6,644 nucleotides of DNA from Anaerolineales bacterium (GTDB lineage: Bacteria > Chloroflexota > Anaerolineae > Anaerolineales > E44-bin32), in contig WVZH01000321.1 of NCBI GenBank assembly GCA_011772595.1, forward strand, positions 365 to 7,008. The letters run 5' to 3'. How positions within the stretch are numbered: position 1 is the stretch's first letter; each line of letters starts with the position of its first letter. Positions 1-6,144 of the stretch are shown here, one piece after another. The notes under the pieces were generated by a model. The model saw only the letters and a program-made list of their open reading frames with translations. It did not search any database and had not been told where the DNA came from. A program made the translations under genes and the position numbers.

Positions 1-306
1 CTGAGACGTGTCGACGGTCAAGGCGATGTGGAAGCCTCAGTAACGGTGCAGATCTTCGCCTATAGCAATGTTGAAGCGCGATCTTACCACTTGGATCAAC
101 TCGACATGGAGGACTACTTCTGGTCCTTCACAGAAATTGACGGTCATCGTGTGGTTGTGTATCGCAATGGCGTCGATGGTCGTATCTGGATTTCGGGGCC
201 CTACTTAATCCTCGTCTATAGCGGTAGGGGTGCCTCTGAACGTGTCCTTTGGGTGGATGGTTTTGCTGAGATCTACTTGAATAATCCGCCAGAGCCGCAA
301 AGCTAA
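1..306 (+). CDS. Hypothetical protein, C-terminal part (5' end outside window)
   Basis: The frame is open from base 1 to the TAA at 304-306, giving 101 visible residues. A GTG at 28 could start a 92-residue protein, but no convincing ribosome binding site precedes it and the frame continues upstream, so I read this as the end of a longer gene. The product is rich in alternating hydrophobic and polar residues (for example HRVVVYRNG, RIWISGPYLILVYSG, ERVLWVDGFAEIYL), suggesting a beta-sandwich or beta-barrel-like domain. It has no membrane segment in the visible part and ends in a Pro-rich tail (NNPPEPQS). I do not recognise the family. The methyltransferase gene starts 56 nt downstream on the same strand and may be co-transcribed. 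Coding is well supported by the open frame and protein-like composition; function is unknown. Confidence 0.6.
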   Translation: MRRVDGQGDVEASVTVQIFAYSNVEARSYHLDQLDMEDYFWSFTEIDGHRVVVYRNGVDGRIWISGPYLILVYSGRGASERVLWVDGFAEIYLNNPPEPQS

Positions 307-342
307 ACCCTTACTCGATTTCCGAAGTCTGGAAGATTTCTA

Positions 343-385
343 AAATCGAAGGTTGTATTCTTTTGAGATTTGATCACTTCGATTT
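343..385 (+). promoter_or_regulatory. Inverted repeat spanning the methyltransferase start
   Basis: AAATCGAAG (343-351) is complementary to CTTCGATTT (377-385), a 9-bp pairing whose 25-nt loop contains the TTG start at 363. The stretch TCGATTTCC also occurs at 315-323, so the 343-351 arm could pair with either side. Such a fold could hide the start codon in the mRNA. The arms are AT-rich and short, so chance is possible. Confidence 0.25.
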
Positions 386-938
386 CCTGGCTCCACTCTA
401 CGATCGTGTCATTCCCCTCCCCGAGGACAGTCGGTTGGTGGACGTGATCGCTTTGCCAATATCTGGAAGGTTGCTGGACGCGGCAGGCGGGACAGGACGA
501 ATCGCGCAGCGACTGGTGGATTTGGCGGGGTTGGTAGTCGTCGCGGATGCGTCCATGAAGATGTTGAGACAGGCCAGTTCCAAGGTAAACCTGTGTTGTA
601 TGGTCGGCAGCAAGACAGAGAGGCTTCCGTTTCCCGATGCCAGCTTCGAACGGGTGATCGTCGTGGATGCATTCCACCATCTCGCCGATCAGGCGCGCAG
701 CCTTGGTGAGTTTTGGCGTGTGCTGGCCCCCGGAGGTCGACTGGTGATTGAAGAGCCCGACATCCGCCACTTCGGTGTGAAGCTGGTCGCTTTGGTGGAG
801 AAGTTGGCGCTTTTTCGCAGTCACTTCGTACCGGCGGAGAAGATTGCCGCTCGCTTGAACGATCTCGGTGCCCGCACCAGTGTCCACCGTGAGGGTTATG
901 CTGTGTGGGTTGTAGGAGAGCGGGAAAGCCAATTGTGA
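363..938 (+). CDS. Class I SAM-dependent methyltransferase
   Basis: This 191-residue protein has the Rossmann-type methyltransferase fold. Motif I is LLDAAGGTGRIA (about residues 37-48), the SAM-binding glycine loop. The acidic residue after strand 2 is in VVVADASMKML (D62). ERLPFPDASFERVIVVDAFHHL (86-107) matches the Methyltransf_11/UbiE-type motif after strand 4, and RVLAPGGRLVIEEPD (119-133) is the usual post-motif. The N-terminal FDFLAPLYDRVI is the helix typical of UbiE-like small methyltransferases. It is shorter than UbiE/MenG (about 230-250 residues), and the substrate cannot be told; a quinone, lipid or other small molecule are all possible. The TTG start at 363 is used because no ATG or GTG lies near the conserved N-terminus. 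A weak GAAGG at 348-352 lies 10 nt upstream, and the inverted repeat at 343-385 overlaps the start. It is probably soluble and cytoplasmic. Confidence 0.88.
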   Translation: MRFDHFDFLAPLYDRVIPLPEDSRLVDVIALPISGRLLDAAGGTGRIAQRLVDLAGLVVVADASMKMLRQASSKVNLCCMVGSKTERLPFPDASFERVIVVDAFHHLADQARSLGEFWRVLAPGGRLVIEEPDIRHFGVKLVALVEKLALFRSHFVPAEKIAARLNDLGARTSVHREGYAVWVVGERESQL

Positions 939-939
939 G

Positions 940-1175
940 TTGCTCACTCCTGATGTCTTGTACTCGATGTATGACTGGACTAAGAAAGAAATCGACCTCG
1001 TCGAAGGGCACATGAGGACTGTACATAGGATTTGATCGTCAGGGAATCCCGTGGACCGCTGATCCGCGCCGGATCGAGCTATGTGTTCAAGAAGACGATC
1101 CCAGAGGATTCCCCTCCAACGAGTGTGCACATCGGGACAGATCAGTGTGGTTGGACGGAAGCGATTGTAGAATAG
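940..1175 (+). pseudogene. Probable frameshifted remnant of an unrecognised protein gene
   Basis: Directly after the methyltransferase, two adjacent open stretches read like one protein in two frames. The first (frame of 940) gives LLTPDVLYSMYDWTKKEI followed by DLVEGHMRTVHRI, ending at TGA 1033-1035. The second (frame of 1032) gives LIVRESRGPLIRAGSSYVF, then KKTIPEDSPPTSVHIGTDQC and GWTEAIVE, ending at TAG 1173-1175. Both have balanced protein-like composition and, by hand count, about 60% G/C at third codon positions. The change of frame must fall at about 1029-1035, because the second frame has a stop at 1026-1028. No ribosome binding site or good start is visible (TTG 940 or 958, or ATG 967), and the possible N-terminus is very short. 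It may be a decayed gene, the tail of one truncated by rearrangement, or a sequencing error in an intact small gene. An alternative +1 frame after 1033 is also open for some distance but looks less protein-like. I do not recognise the family. Confidence 0.42.
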
Positions 1176-1246
1176 CACTTCTTGTTTGGGGTTCTTCGAA
1201 ATTGGGGCGATGATATGTTACACCACTCCATATTGGGTGATGGAGA

Positions 1247-1273
1247 CTCGGGGCATCTATACGATGCCCCGAG
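1247..1273. terminator. Perfect 11-bp hairpin, likely bidirectional terminator
   Basis: CTCGGGGCATC (1247-1257) pairs perfectly with GATGCCCCGAG (1263-1273) around a 5-nt TATAC loop. It sits between the plus-strand gene group and the convergent minus-strand DUF4173 gene, 77 nt beyond the latter's stop. The flanks are only moderately T-rich on either strand (CGTTCCTTCC on plus, TCTCCATC on minus), so a classic U-tract is missing. Position and stem strength favour transcription termination for both sides. The rest of 1176-1350 shows no gene I can support. Confidence 0.6.
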
Positions 1274-1350
1274 CGTTCCTTCCAAGGCTTGTCTCTTTAC
1301 TGTGGATAAGCCAGTTTCTTTTCCTGCTCTTGGAGGACACTCGGCAGGAT

Positions 1351-2976
1351 CTAGTCCCAATAGCGATAGGCATAACAGAGCTGATCGTCCCCGTTTACGT
1401 GGACGAACCAACCGTCGCGGTTGTGCTCAACCTCGTACGAATCTAATTGGGCAGCAACCGATTCAAACGCCCAAGCCGCCTGCGCGCGAGACCAGTGTGT
1501 GGACTGCCAGCTCAATTCCTTTGTGTGCTCTTCCAGCATTTCCCGCTGACATGCCAGTTGTGGTAGAAGCTCCTCTTGAGTGTCGGAGGGGAGCTCGTCA
1601 ACGAAGCCAATCAAAGCGGGCAGTGCATCTGTGGAGAGGAGAATCATGTGAGGGAGATCGATATCCCCCGTGTCCTGGAACCGACGCATATTCTGGCGCA
1701 CAATGAAGGCGTCGACGTTGAGCAGGTTCACGGTTAACGCGAAGCCGAGCATACCGAGTACCGCAGCTGGTGCGAAGCGTCGCAGACGATCCAGGAACAG
1801 TAGGATGAGGAAAACGGCGAACATGATTCCCAGCCACACGATGGCGACGTGTGTGTAGGTACGTAAACGGGTGAAGCCATAAGCGGCCTCGTACAACAAC
1901 AAGCGCTTGAGGGCGGAGAAAAGGATCACGCCCATGAAACCAACCAAGCTTGCACTCAGCCCATTAAACCAGGCCCTTTGGCGCGGGGCTTGCCGTTTAG
2001 TCCATGAGCCGAGCGCCATGATCAATCCCAGGCTGAGAAAAGCCAGAAAGGTCAGTTCGCCGAAACCTCTACGTGCATACTCGGAATAGGTGTACCCGGC
2101 TGCGGTAATATTCGCCTCACCGCCGAAGAGGTAAGTGAATTGGACGGCAACGAACGCAGCGAAGAGTAGATCCACGGAGGCTAAGATGACGGCCGCCTCG
2201 ACGAATCCCAAAAATGGCGAAACGACTGGTTTCTCGAAGCCGATGAGTTTTCGTTTGCCGGAGTCGCGCAAGGCGGCGACCAGCACGCCGAGAAAGAAGA
2301 GCGCGCTGAGGATGACAACGAAAAGCCTGCGTATGAAGCGGGCGATTCTCTCGATGTCCAGCCAACGCAGAGCCTCTTCGACGTAGTCGGCGAAGATCAT
2401 GTCGGCAGAGACGAGCAATCCTAGGAATATCACAACGAGCGGGAATGCCAGGAGAATCCCTCGTAACAACGCGAAAACGCCACTGCGGGCCTCGCGCTCA
2501 CCTATCACTTGACGCCAGGCAGAACTCGCAACCGGCCAGGGACGTAGCCATCCCTCCACCGGGACCTGGATCGTGGCGACGGTAAAGTCCAACCAGCCGT
2601 AATCGATCACCCTGCCTCTGTGGAAGGCGTGGATCCACACGCCGAAGAGGAACAACGTGGGCCAAATGGCGAGGAACACGGACATCGGCTCTTCTCGAAA
2701 GAAGGTCAGCCCAGCGAAGACCAGAATTCCCAAGGAGATGAAGACCTCTGGCCTTGAGGGGCGCACGCCTTCGGAAGCGGCCAATCCCATGAGCGCTACC
2801 ACGCAAGCTGTAGCCCATATAAAAAATGAGATTCCGATCGTGTGCCCGTCGAAGAGGATCTCGAAGAGGAGGCCGAGCATGAGGGCGACGAGGGAGAGGG
2901 TCAAAGGGGAGCGGAAGAATGAACTTTGGTCGGGCGCTTCTTGCGATGTATCAAGGTGGCTCGGATTCTGGCCCAT
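1351..2976 (-). CDS. DUF4173 polytopic membrane protein
   Basis: This 541-residue integral membrane protein has about eleven hydrophobic segments (roughly residues 24-44, 48-67, 77-92, 98-116, 168-192, 215-236, 258-284, 304-324, 340-358, 375-396, 402-419) and a soluble C-terminal tail of about 120 residues. NITAAGYTYSEYARRGFGEL (289-308), YEAAYGFTRLRTYTH (362-376) and LLNVDAFIVRQNMRR (418-432), with DIDLPHMILLSTDALPALI following, match my memory of the DUF4173/DUF4153-type family, whose role is not established. The frame continues upstream to 3039, but I chose the ATG at 2976 because AAGGAG lies 6 nt before it and the extra 21 residues are polar and unlike the family. The C-terminal part is Gln- and Glu-rich and ends in an aromatic cluster (CYAYRYWD). 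It is last in the minus-strand cluster, 184 nt after the DUF3159 gene, so it may have its own promoter. The hairpin at 1247-1273 probably ends its transcript. Confidence 0.85.
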   Translation of the reverse strand: MGQNPSHLDTSQEAPDQSSFFRSPLTLSLVALMLGLLFEILFDGHTIGISFFIWATACVVALMGLAASEGVRPSRPEVFISLGILVFAGLTFFREEPMSVFLAIWPTLFLFGVWIHAFHRGRVIDYGWLDFTVATIQVPVEGWLRPWPVASSAWRQVIGEREARSGVFALLRGILLAFPLVVIFLGLLVSADMIFADYVEEALRWLDIERIARFIRRLFVVILSALFFLGVLVAALRDSGKRKLIGFEKPVVSPFLGFVEAAVILASVDLLFAAFVAVQFTYLFGGEANITAAGYTYSEYARRGFGELTFLAFLSLGLIMALGSWTKRQAPRQRAWFNGLSASLVGFMGVILFSALKRLLLYEAAYGFTRLRTYTHVAIVWLGIMFAVFLILLFLDRLRRFAPAAVLGMLGFALTVNLLNVDAFIVRQNMRRFQDTGDIDLPHMILLSTDALPALIGFVDELPSDTQEELLPQLACQREMLEEHTKELSWQSTHWSRAQAAWAFESVAAQLDSYEVEHNRDGWFVHVNGDDQLCYAYRYWD

Positions 2977-2982
2977 CGGTGT

Positions 2983-2988
2983 CTCCTT
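2983..2988 (-). promoter_or_regulatory. Ribosome binding site fixing the DUF4173 start
   Basis: On the minus strand this reads AAGGAG, followed by the 6-nt spacer ACACCG and ATG at 2976. It is a near-consensus Shine-Dalgarno site and decides against the longer open frame that reaches 3039. Confidence 0.8.
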
Positions 2989-3019
2989 GTTCGCACGTTC
3001 CCACGCATCGTAACCCGCG

Positions 3020-3034
3020 TGCAGGAATCCTGCA
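3020..3034. promoter_or_regulatory. 15-nt palindrome upstream of the DUF4173 gene
   Basis: TGCAGGAATCCTGCA is a perfect 7-bp inverted repeat around one central A, 44-58 nt upstream of the DUF4173 ATG in the 184-nt gap after the DUF3159 gene. Its size and position fit a dimeric repressor operator, or a small leader hairpin. No clear -35/-10 pair was found nearby; TTGCAC with TAACAA around 3105-3132 (minus strand) has a 15-nt spacer and is weak. The rest of 3035-3160 shows nothing I can support. Confidence 0.35.
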
Positions 3035-3160
3035 AACACCTGTGTGCCGTCTCATGTGCACTCGGGCCCTGTGATGCTGTGTTTCAGGTGGAAAATCCGA
3101 TGGACCGTTGTTAGCGTCCGTTAACCGTGTGCAAAGTCGTGTTTTCTTACCTGGCCTTCA

Positions 3161-3829
3161 CTAAAATCCTCGTCGTTGACTCGACCACGGGGGCGTAGTC
3201 CCCGCTTTGAATTCTTCAACGCTTGGTCCTGATAACTTTCGTAGTCTTTGAGTGCCGTATATGTAGCTCGCAGCCAATAACACGATAAGCGCAGGCCATC
3301 CTAAAATGAGGTTTACGAGGTTGAGAAATTCGGTTGTTGGGCCTCGGTAAAGTGCGAATTGCACCAAGGCACGCAGGGCAAAGAAGAGTGTCCACATGCC
3401 GGTAACTTCATTGTAGGCAGGGCTGACTCTTGGGTGCCAATACCATCCCAACGGCCAACCGCGTGCGATGTGGCTGGTGAAAGCGACGAGCGGCCGCCCG
3501 ACCATGATGCTCATGAGACAGGCGAGCGCTGTAAGAGCGCCGCTTACGACCGAAGGGAGGAAATATCCCTCCGGCCTGCCGGATAGCCTCACCAATACAC
3601 TGGCAATAACTATACTTCCCAGACCTCCCAAAGCGTACCCGACCGATTGCGACCTAAGCAGACGGTAGAGAGAGAAGAGAATGGCAATGATGATCGCGGA
3701 TATAATCGCGTATTCCAGGCCTACAAGCACGTTGACGACCACGAAGATCAACGGGGGGAGGATGGCGTCAAGGATCTTGCTGCGGGCTACAACAACGCTG
3801 CGAAATTCCTCAAGGAGCTCCCGAATCAT
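3161..3829 (-). CDS. DUF3159 family membrane protein
   Basis: With the ATG at 3829 the product has 222 residues, close to the usual DUF3159 length. Family-like features in order are: an N-terminal amphipathic stretch RELLEEFRSVVVARSKILDA; ILPPLIFVVVNVLVGLEYA (23-41); YRLLRSQSVGYALGGLGSI (55-73); RPEGYFLPSVVSGAL (85-99); MVGRPLVAF (109-117); WTLFFALRALVQFALYRG (146-163); and LILGWPALIVLLAASYIYG (174-192). It has about six membrane segments and a short basic, Ser-rich cytoplasmic-type tail. Function is not established. The frame extends to a TTG at 3931, only 4 nt after the DUF4345 stop, which would add 34 residues. I prefer 3829 because the added residues do not look like the family, and GGGA lies 7 nt upstream of this ATG. 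On the minus strand, 3926-3910 can form a 5-bp hairpin (AGCGG/CCGCT) followed by T-rich sequence, which would be odd inside a coding region. The end of the gene contains a CGGGG/CCCCG hairpin at about 3188-3204. Confidence 0.82.
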   Translation of the reverse strand: MIRELLEEFRSVVVARSKILDAILPPLIFVVVNVLVGLEYAIISAIIIAILFSLYRLLRSQSVGYALGGLGSIVIASVLVRLSGRPEGYFLPSVVSGALTALACLMSIMVGRPLVAFTSHIARGWPLGWYWHPRVSPAYNEVTGMWTLFFALRALVQFALYRGPTTEFLNLVNLILGWPALIVLLAASYIYGTQRLRKLSGPSVEEFKAGTTPPWSSQRRGF

Positions 3830-3935
3830 CTCAATTCCCACATTTGTGACTGTTCGCCATGTTCCAATCGTCGCATTAAAAACGAAGAGAAAACGATACG
3901 TACGATCAGAGCGGTCCAGATCCGCTGACAATCCG

Positions 3936-4280
3936 TTAGATAATCAAGACGACACCGAAAAGGACTTCGACAACCACGCTGATGACGTTGGATTGCACGA
4001 CCGATTTGTCGTAGAACATGGACGCAAGGCGCACGGCCGCGACGACGAGGTATGTGATCCCCAGCATTTGGTAGGTCGCCGGAACCTGGAGGATCAGGGG
4101 GGAGATCCCCAATCCAACGAAGAAGGCGCCTAAGACGGCGCGAATTTCCGTGATGCCGCGTGGGCCGGTGAAGCTCAACCCCGTGAATCCGGTAATGGCG
4201 CGGGGTCGGATTAATGAGACCAACCCCGTGATGATCGTCCCAATAGCGGCGATCACTTTTGAAACTTGTAAGAGATCCAT
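3936..4280 (-). CDS. DUF4345-like small membrane protein
   Basis: This is a complete 114-residue protein with four predicted membrane helices (about residues 5-24, 46-64, 69-87, 96-114). The central ITEIRAVLGAFFVGLGISPL and YQMLGITYLVVAAVRLASMF followed by DKSVVQSNVISVVVEVLFG fit the DUF4345 family, which has no established function. The ATG at 4280 is preceded by AAGGA (4287-4291) with a 6-nt TAAAAC spacer, a strong ribosome binding site. The last helix runs to the very C-terminus (VLFGVVLII), with no tail. A three-armed inverted repeat lies in its leader (4303-4356). The DUF3159 gene follows downstream; if that gene used its TTG at 3931 the two would be translationally coupled across 4 nt. 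Confidence 0.78.
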   Translation of the reverse strand: MDLLQVSKVIAAIGTIITGLVSLIRPRAITGFTGLSFTGPRGITEIRAVLGAFFVGLGISPLILQVPATYQMLGITYLVVAAVRLASMFYDKSVVQSNVISVVVEVLFGVVLII

Positions 4281-4302
4281 GTTTTATCCTTTTTCTTATG
4301 AT

Positions 4303-4356
4303 CGAGATCGATCCGACGATCTCGTTTTGCCCGTCTATTCAAGCCGGATCGATCTC
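4303..4356 (-). promoter_or_regulatory. Three-armed inverted repeat in the DUF4345 leader
   Basis: Read on the minus strand, arm A (4356-4345) is GAGATCGATCCG, arm B (4324-4317) is CGAGATCG and arm C (4315-4303) is CGGATCGATCTCG. A pairs with C over 12 bp, extendable by a G-U and a C-G pair, while B pairs with C over 8 bp with a 6-nt loop. A and B therefore compete for C. All arms contain GATCGATC- or GATC-type cores. The structure ends 12 nt before the DUF4345 ribosome binding site. It could be an attenuator-like switch, a pair of operator sites sharing a GATCGATC core, or a terminator on the plus strand, where the B/C hairpin is followed by TTTT. Confidence 0.45.
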
Positions 4357-4387
4357 TCTTACTTGGCTCTATGTAAAGCCAGCCATG

Positions 4388-4446
4388 GGATGGCCTTGCG
4401 ATCTGCCTTGAAGGATTTCTCACTGAGTAATATTGGCAGGCCATCC
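4388..4446 (-). terminator. Inverted repeat just after the TspO-like gene
   Basis: GGATGGCC (4388-4395) pairs with GGCCATCC (4439-4446), and TGCC (4404-4407) pairs with GGCA (4435-4438) inside it, leaving an 8-nt bulge. It begins 7 nt past the TspO-like stop codon on the minus strand. A second small hairpin, GCCAT-GGG-ATGGC, overlaps it at 4382-4394. There is no U-tract, so this may be a weak or factor-dependent terminator or an mRNA-stabilising end. Confidence 0.35.
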
Positions 4447-4453
4447 TCATCTT

Positions 4454-5239
4454 TTATACATTAGGAACCATGACATTCTCGCGTCGCTGTTTGCTCAGAT
4501 AGCCCAATACGAGCACGATAGCGACAAGCGCTGCGCTGATCCATGCGCCCCATGCCACCATTGGGGTGGCTTGGTGTTTAACAGCGATGCCTGCGAAGGC
4601 CCACACGATCACCAACATGTAGGCTACATCACCCCGCGTGAGGCTCACGGCGGAGGCGATGACCGACGCAGCGAACAGCATGATCAAGGTCCATATCTCT
4701 GGACTGATGCCCCAACCATTCCAGTTCAGATAATCCAGGAGGGAAGTCGCGTTGGCGATGGTTGCCACCGTGATCCAGCCCAGGTAGATGCTGAAGGGCA
4801 GATCGACGAACCATCTTTCTGCCGACGAGACTTTCACGCGTCCGATGTCTAGACGGAGGTAGATCGCGATCAGGGAAACCAGCAGGATGACCATCGCCAC
4901 CAGGGTTAGAGGAAAGACCTCGTAATGCCACAAGAAGATCCAGGCGACGTTAGCGATTGAACTCACGGCGAAAAGGTAGCCGATGCTCCTCAAGCGTGGA
5001 TTCTCTCTTTGTGCGGGCAACGCCTGGTAAATTCCAAAGGCTGTCAGTCCCAGATAGATGAGTCCCCAAATAGAGAAGACGTAGCCCGCAGGTACGAAGA
5101 AAACGTCGAAGCGATCTGATATCTCTCCGGTGGTTTGCCCATTCAGCGGTAGTGAAGTCGCAAGGCCGTTGATCACAACGGTGGCAGCAAGTGCGACCAG
5201 GTTAACGATTTGCCTTATGGCATCTTTTTTCATCATCAT
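4454..5239 (-). CDS. TspO/MBR-related tryptophan-rich membrane protein
   Basis: This 261-residue protein has about eight membrane segments and eleven tryptophans. Conserved elements resemble the TspO/MBR family: FVPAGYVFSIWGLIYLGL (48-65), SIANVAWIFLWHYE (94-107), and LPFSIYLGWITVATIANATS (147-166), where the Pro, Tyr, Trp and Asn spacing follows TspO helices. Ordinary TspO is about 150-170 residues with five helices. This belongs to the longer group often annotated as tryptophan-rich sensory protein, and its extra C-terminal helices (about 182-200, 206-220, 228-248) are not part of the classical fold. TspO binds tetrapyrroles and sterol-like lipids; the ligand here is unknown. Three ATG codons stand in tandem (5239, 5236, 5233). 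GGAG at 5243-5246 is 3, 6 or 9 nt away from them, so the second or third may be the true start. It lies 71 nt after the DUF1295 gene. Confidence 0.82.
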   Translation of the reverse strand: MMMKKDAIRQIVNLVALAATVVINGLATSLPLNGQTTGEISDRFDVFFVPAGYVFSIWGLIYLGLTAFGIYQALPAQRENPRLRSIGYLFAVSSIANVAWIFLWHYEVFPLTLVAMVILLVSLIAIYLRLDIGRVKVSSAERWFVDLPFSIYLGWITVATIANATSLLDYLNWNGWGISPEIWTLIMLFAASVIASAVSLTRGDVAYMLVIVWAFAGIAVKHQATPMVAWGAWISAALVAIVLVLGYLSKQRRENVMVPNV

Positions 5240-5300
5240 ATTCTCCAGTTCAAAGAATTTTCATTACTCGATTACTATGCGATAGGTTTGAAAACGTACC

Positions 5301-5321
5301 CGACGGTTTTCTATCCCGTCG
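5301..5321 (-). terminator. Small hairpin overlapping the DUF1295 stop
   Basis: CGACGG (5301-5306) pairs with CCGTCG (5316-5321), enclosing a 9-nt loop that includes the TAG stop of the DUF1295 gene. On the minus strand it is followed by GGTACGTTTTC, a poor U-tract. It may slow or partly end transcription before the TspO-like gene. The rest of the 71-nt gap holds only the ribosome binding site and AT-rich sequence. Confidence 0.3.
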
Positions 5322-6108
5322 TGCTCGATTTCTTGGGTGGCCAAGGGATGAAGGCACTGGTCGTTTCAACGTATTCCTTGTAGCCAGGCTTGGTCTCTTT
5401 GAGTGTGCGCTCGAGCAGTGTCACACCCGATACACGTGCCAGCAGGGTGGTCATCAATATGGGGCTGAAGATGGTCCAGGGTGCCCCCGCGGCGGCGGCG
5501 ATGAGGAAGTAACCCCACCACTGCGTGGCGTCACCGAAATAATTGGGATGGCGGGTGTATCGCCAGACGCCAGTACGCAGGACCTGGCCCTTGTTGGCCG
5601 GATCCGCTTTGAAGCGTGCGATTTGAAAGTCTCCTGCTGCTTCGAAGAAGAATCCGATCATCCAGATGACAATGCCGATTGCATCCAACCAAATCAACCG
5701 TGTCGGCTGGGTACTCGCCTGGGTGGCCACGAGTGGCGCAGAGAGGATCCACATGAGGAAACCTTGAAGGAAGAAGACCTGAAAGAAACTCCTCCACCAC
5801 CATTTGGCGCCGTGGTCTTCCCGCCATTTACGGTATCGAAAATCCTCCCCTTTACCCCAATTACGCCACAGGAGATATAGCGACAGTCGCAGTCCCCAGA
5901 GGGTGACGAGGGTGGAGAGGAGCCATTTGCGTGCCGGGTAGCCATCGGGTGTAAGGGTGAAAGCGACCCAGCTAGCAATGACAAAGCCTGTCCCCCAAAA
6001 CGGGTCGACAATGCTTGAGTCCCGCAGGACTAAACTGACAAGCCATAGGACTGTCATCAAGACAAAGATGATTAATCCAACAATTGCAAACAACTCAATG
6101 AAAGTCAT
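5311..6108 (-). CDS. DUF1295 / steroid 5-alpha-reductase-like membrane protein
   Basis: This is a complete 265-residue polytopic membrane protein of the DUF1295 family, related to steroid 5-alpha-reductases and isoprenylcysteine methyltransferases. Visible motifs are SSIVDPFWGTGFV (31-43), LVTLWGLRLSLYLLWRN (67-83), FRYRKWREDHG (90-100), FFEAAGDFQIARFKADPANK (154-173), then GQVLRTGVWRYTRHPNYFGD (174-193) and QWWGYFLIAA, and a C-terminal LLERTLKETKPGYKEYV (231-247) and FIPWPPKK. The RYTRHPNYFG block is the cofactor-binding signature of the superfamily, so NADPH-dependent reduction of a lipid double bond is possible but unproven; the substrate is unknown. The start is the ATG at 6108 because GAGGTG (6115-6120) is an ideal ribosome binding site 6 nt before it. 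The GTG at 6117, giving three more residues, is part of that site. It follows the DegV gene by 36 nt and is probably co-transcribed with it. Confidence 0.9.
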   Translation of the reverse strand: MTFIELFAIVGLIIFVLMTVLWLVSLVLRDSSIVDPFWGTGFVIASWVAFTLTPDGYPARKWLLSTLVTLWGLRLSLYLLWRNWGKGEDFRYRKWREDHGAKWWWRSFFQVFFLQGFLMWILSAPLVATQASTQPTRLIWLDAIGIVIWMIGFFFEAAGDFQIARFKADPANKGQVLRTGVWRYTRHPNYFGDATQWWGYFLIAAAAGAPWTIFSPILMTTLLARVSGVTLLERTLKETKPGYKEYVETTSAFIPWPPKKSSTTG

Positions 6109-6114
6109 GTTTTT

Positions 6115-6120
6115 CACCTC
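6115..6120 (-). promoter_or_regulatory. Ribosome binding site fixing the DUF1295 start
   Basis: The minus strand reads GAGGTG, spacer AAAAAC, then ATG at 6108. Its GTG could be mistaken for a start codon at 6117. Confidence 0.8.
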
Positions 6121-6144
6121 ATTGATAATGTGAAAAATGCTGTT

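Noticed and set aside
1021..1040. Programmed frameshift at the fragment junction
   Set aside because: No standard -1 slippery heptamer is present, and the TTTGA context resembles only weakly the +1 shift site of the release factor 2 gene, which would lead into the less protein-like frame.
303..1178. Long minus-strand open frame of 291 codons over the methyltransferase
   Set aside because: It is antisense to a clear methyltransferase with intact motifs and has a His-, Gln- and Ser-rich composition with no recognisable family, so it is a shadow frame.
1182..1706. Plus-strand open frame antisense to the end of the DUF4173 gene
   Set aside because: It has an Arg-, Pro- and Ser-rich low-quality composition, overlaps the hairpin at 1247-1273, and opposes a family-supported gene.
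2977..3039. N-terminal extension of the DUF4173 protein
   Set aside because: The ATG at 2976 has a near-consensus ribosome binding site 6 nt upstream; the extension has none and covers the palindrome at 3020-3034.
5263..5276. Direct repeat ATTACT-CG-ATTACT in the gap before the TspO-like gene
   Set aside because: Two 6-nt AT-rich copies are likely by chance and show no further symmetry or promoter match.
6109..6117. GTG start for the DUF1295 gene
   Set aside because: The GTG is part of the GAGGTG ribosome binding site that serves the ATG at 6108.
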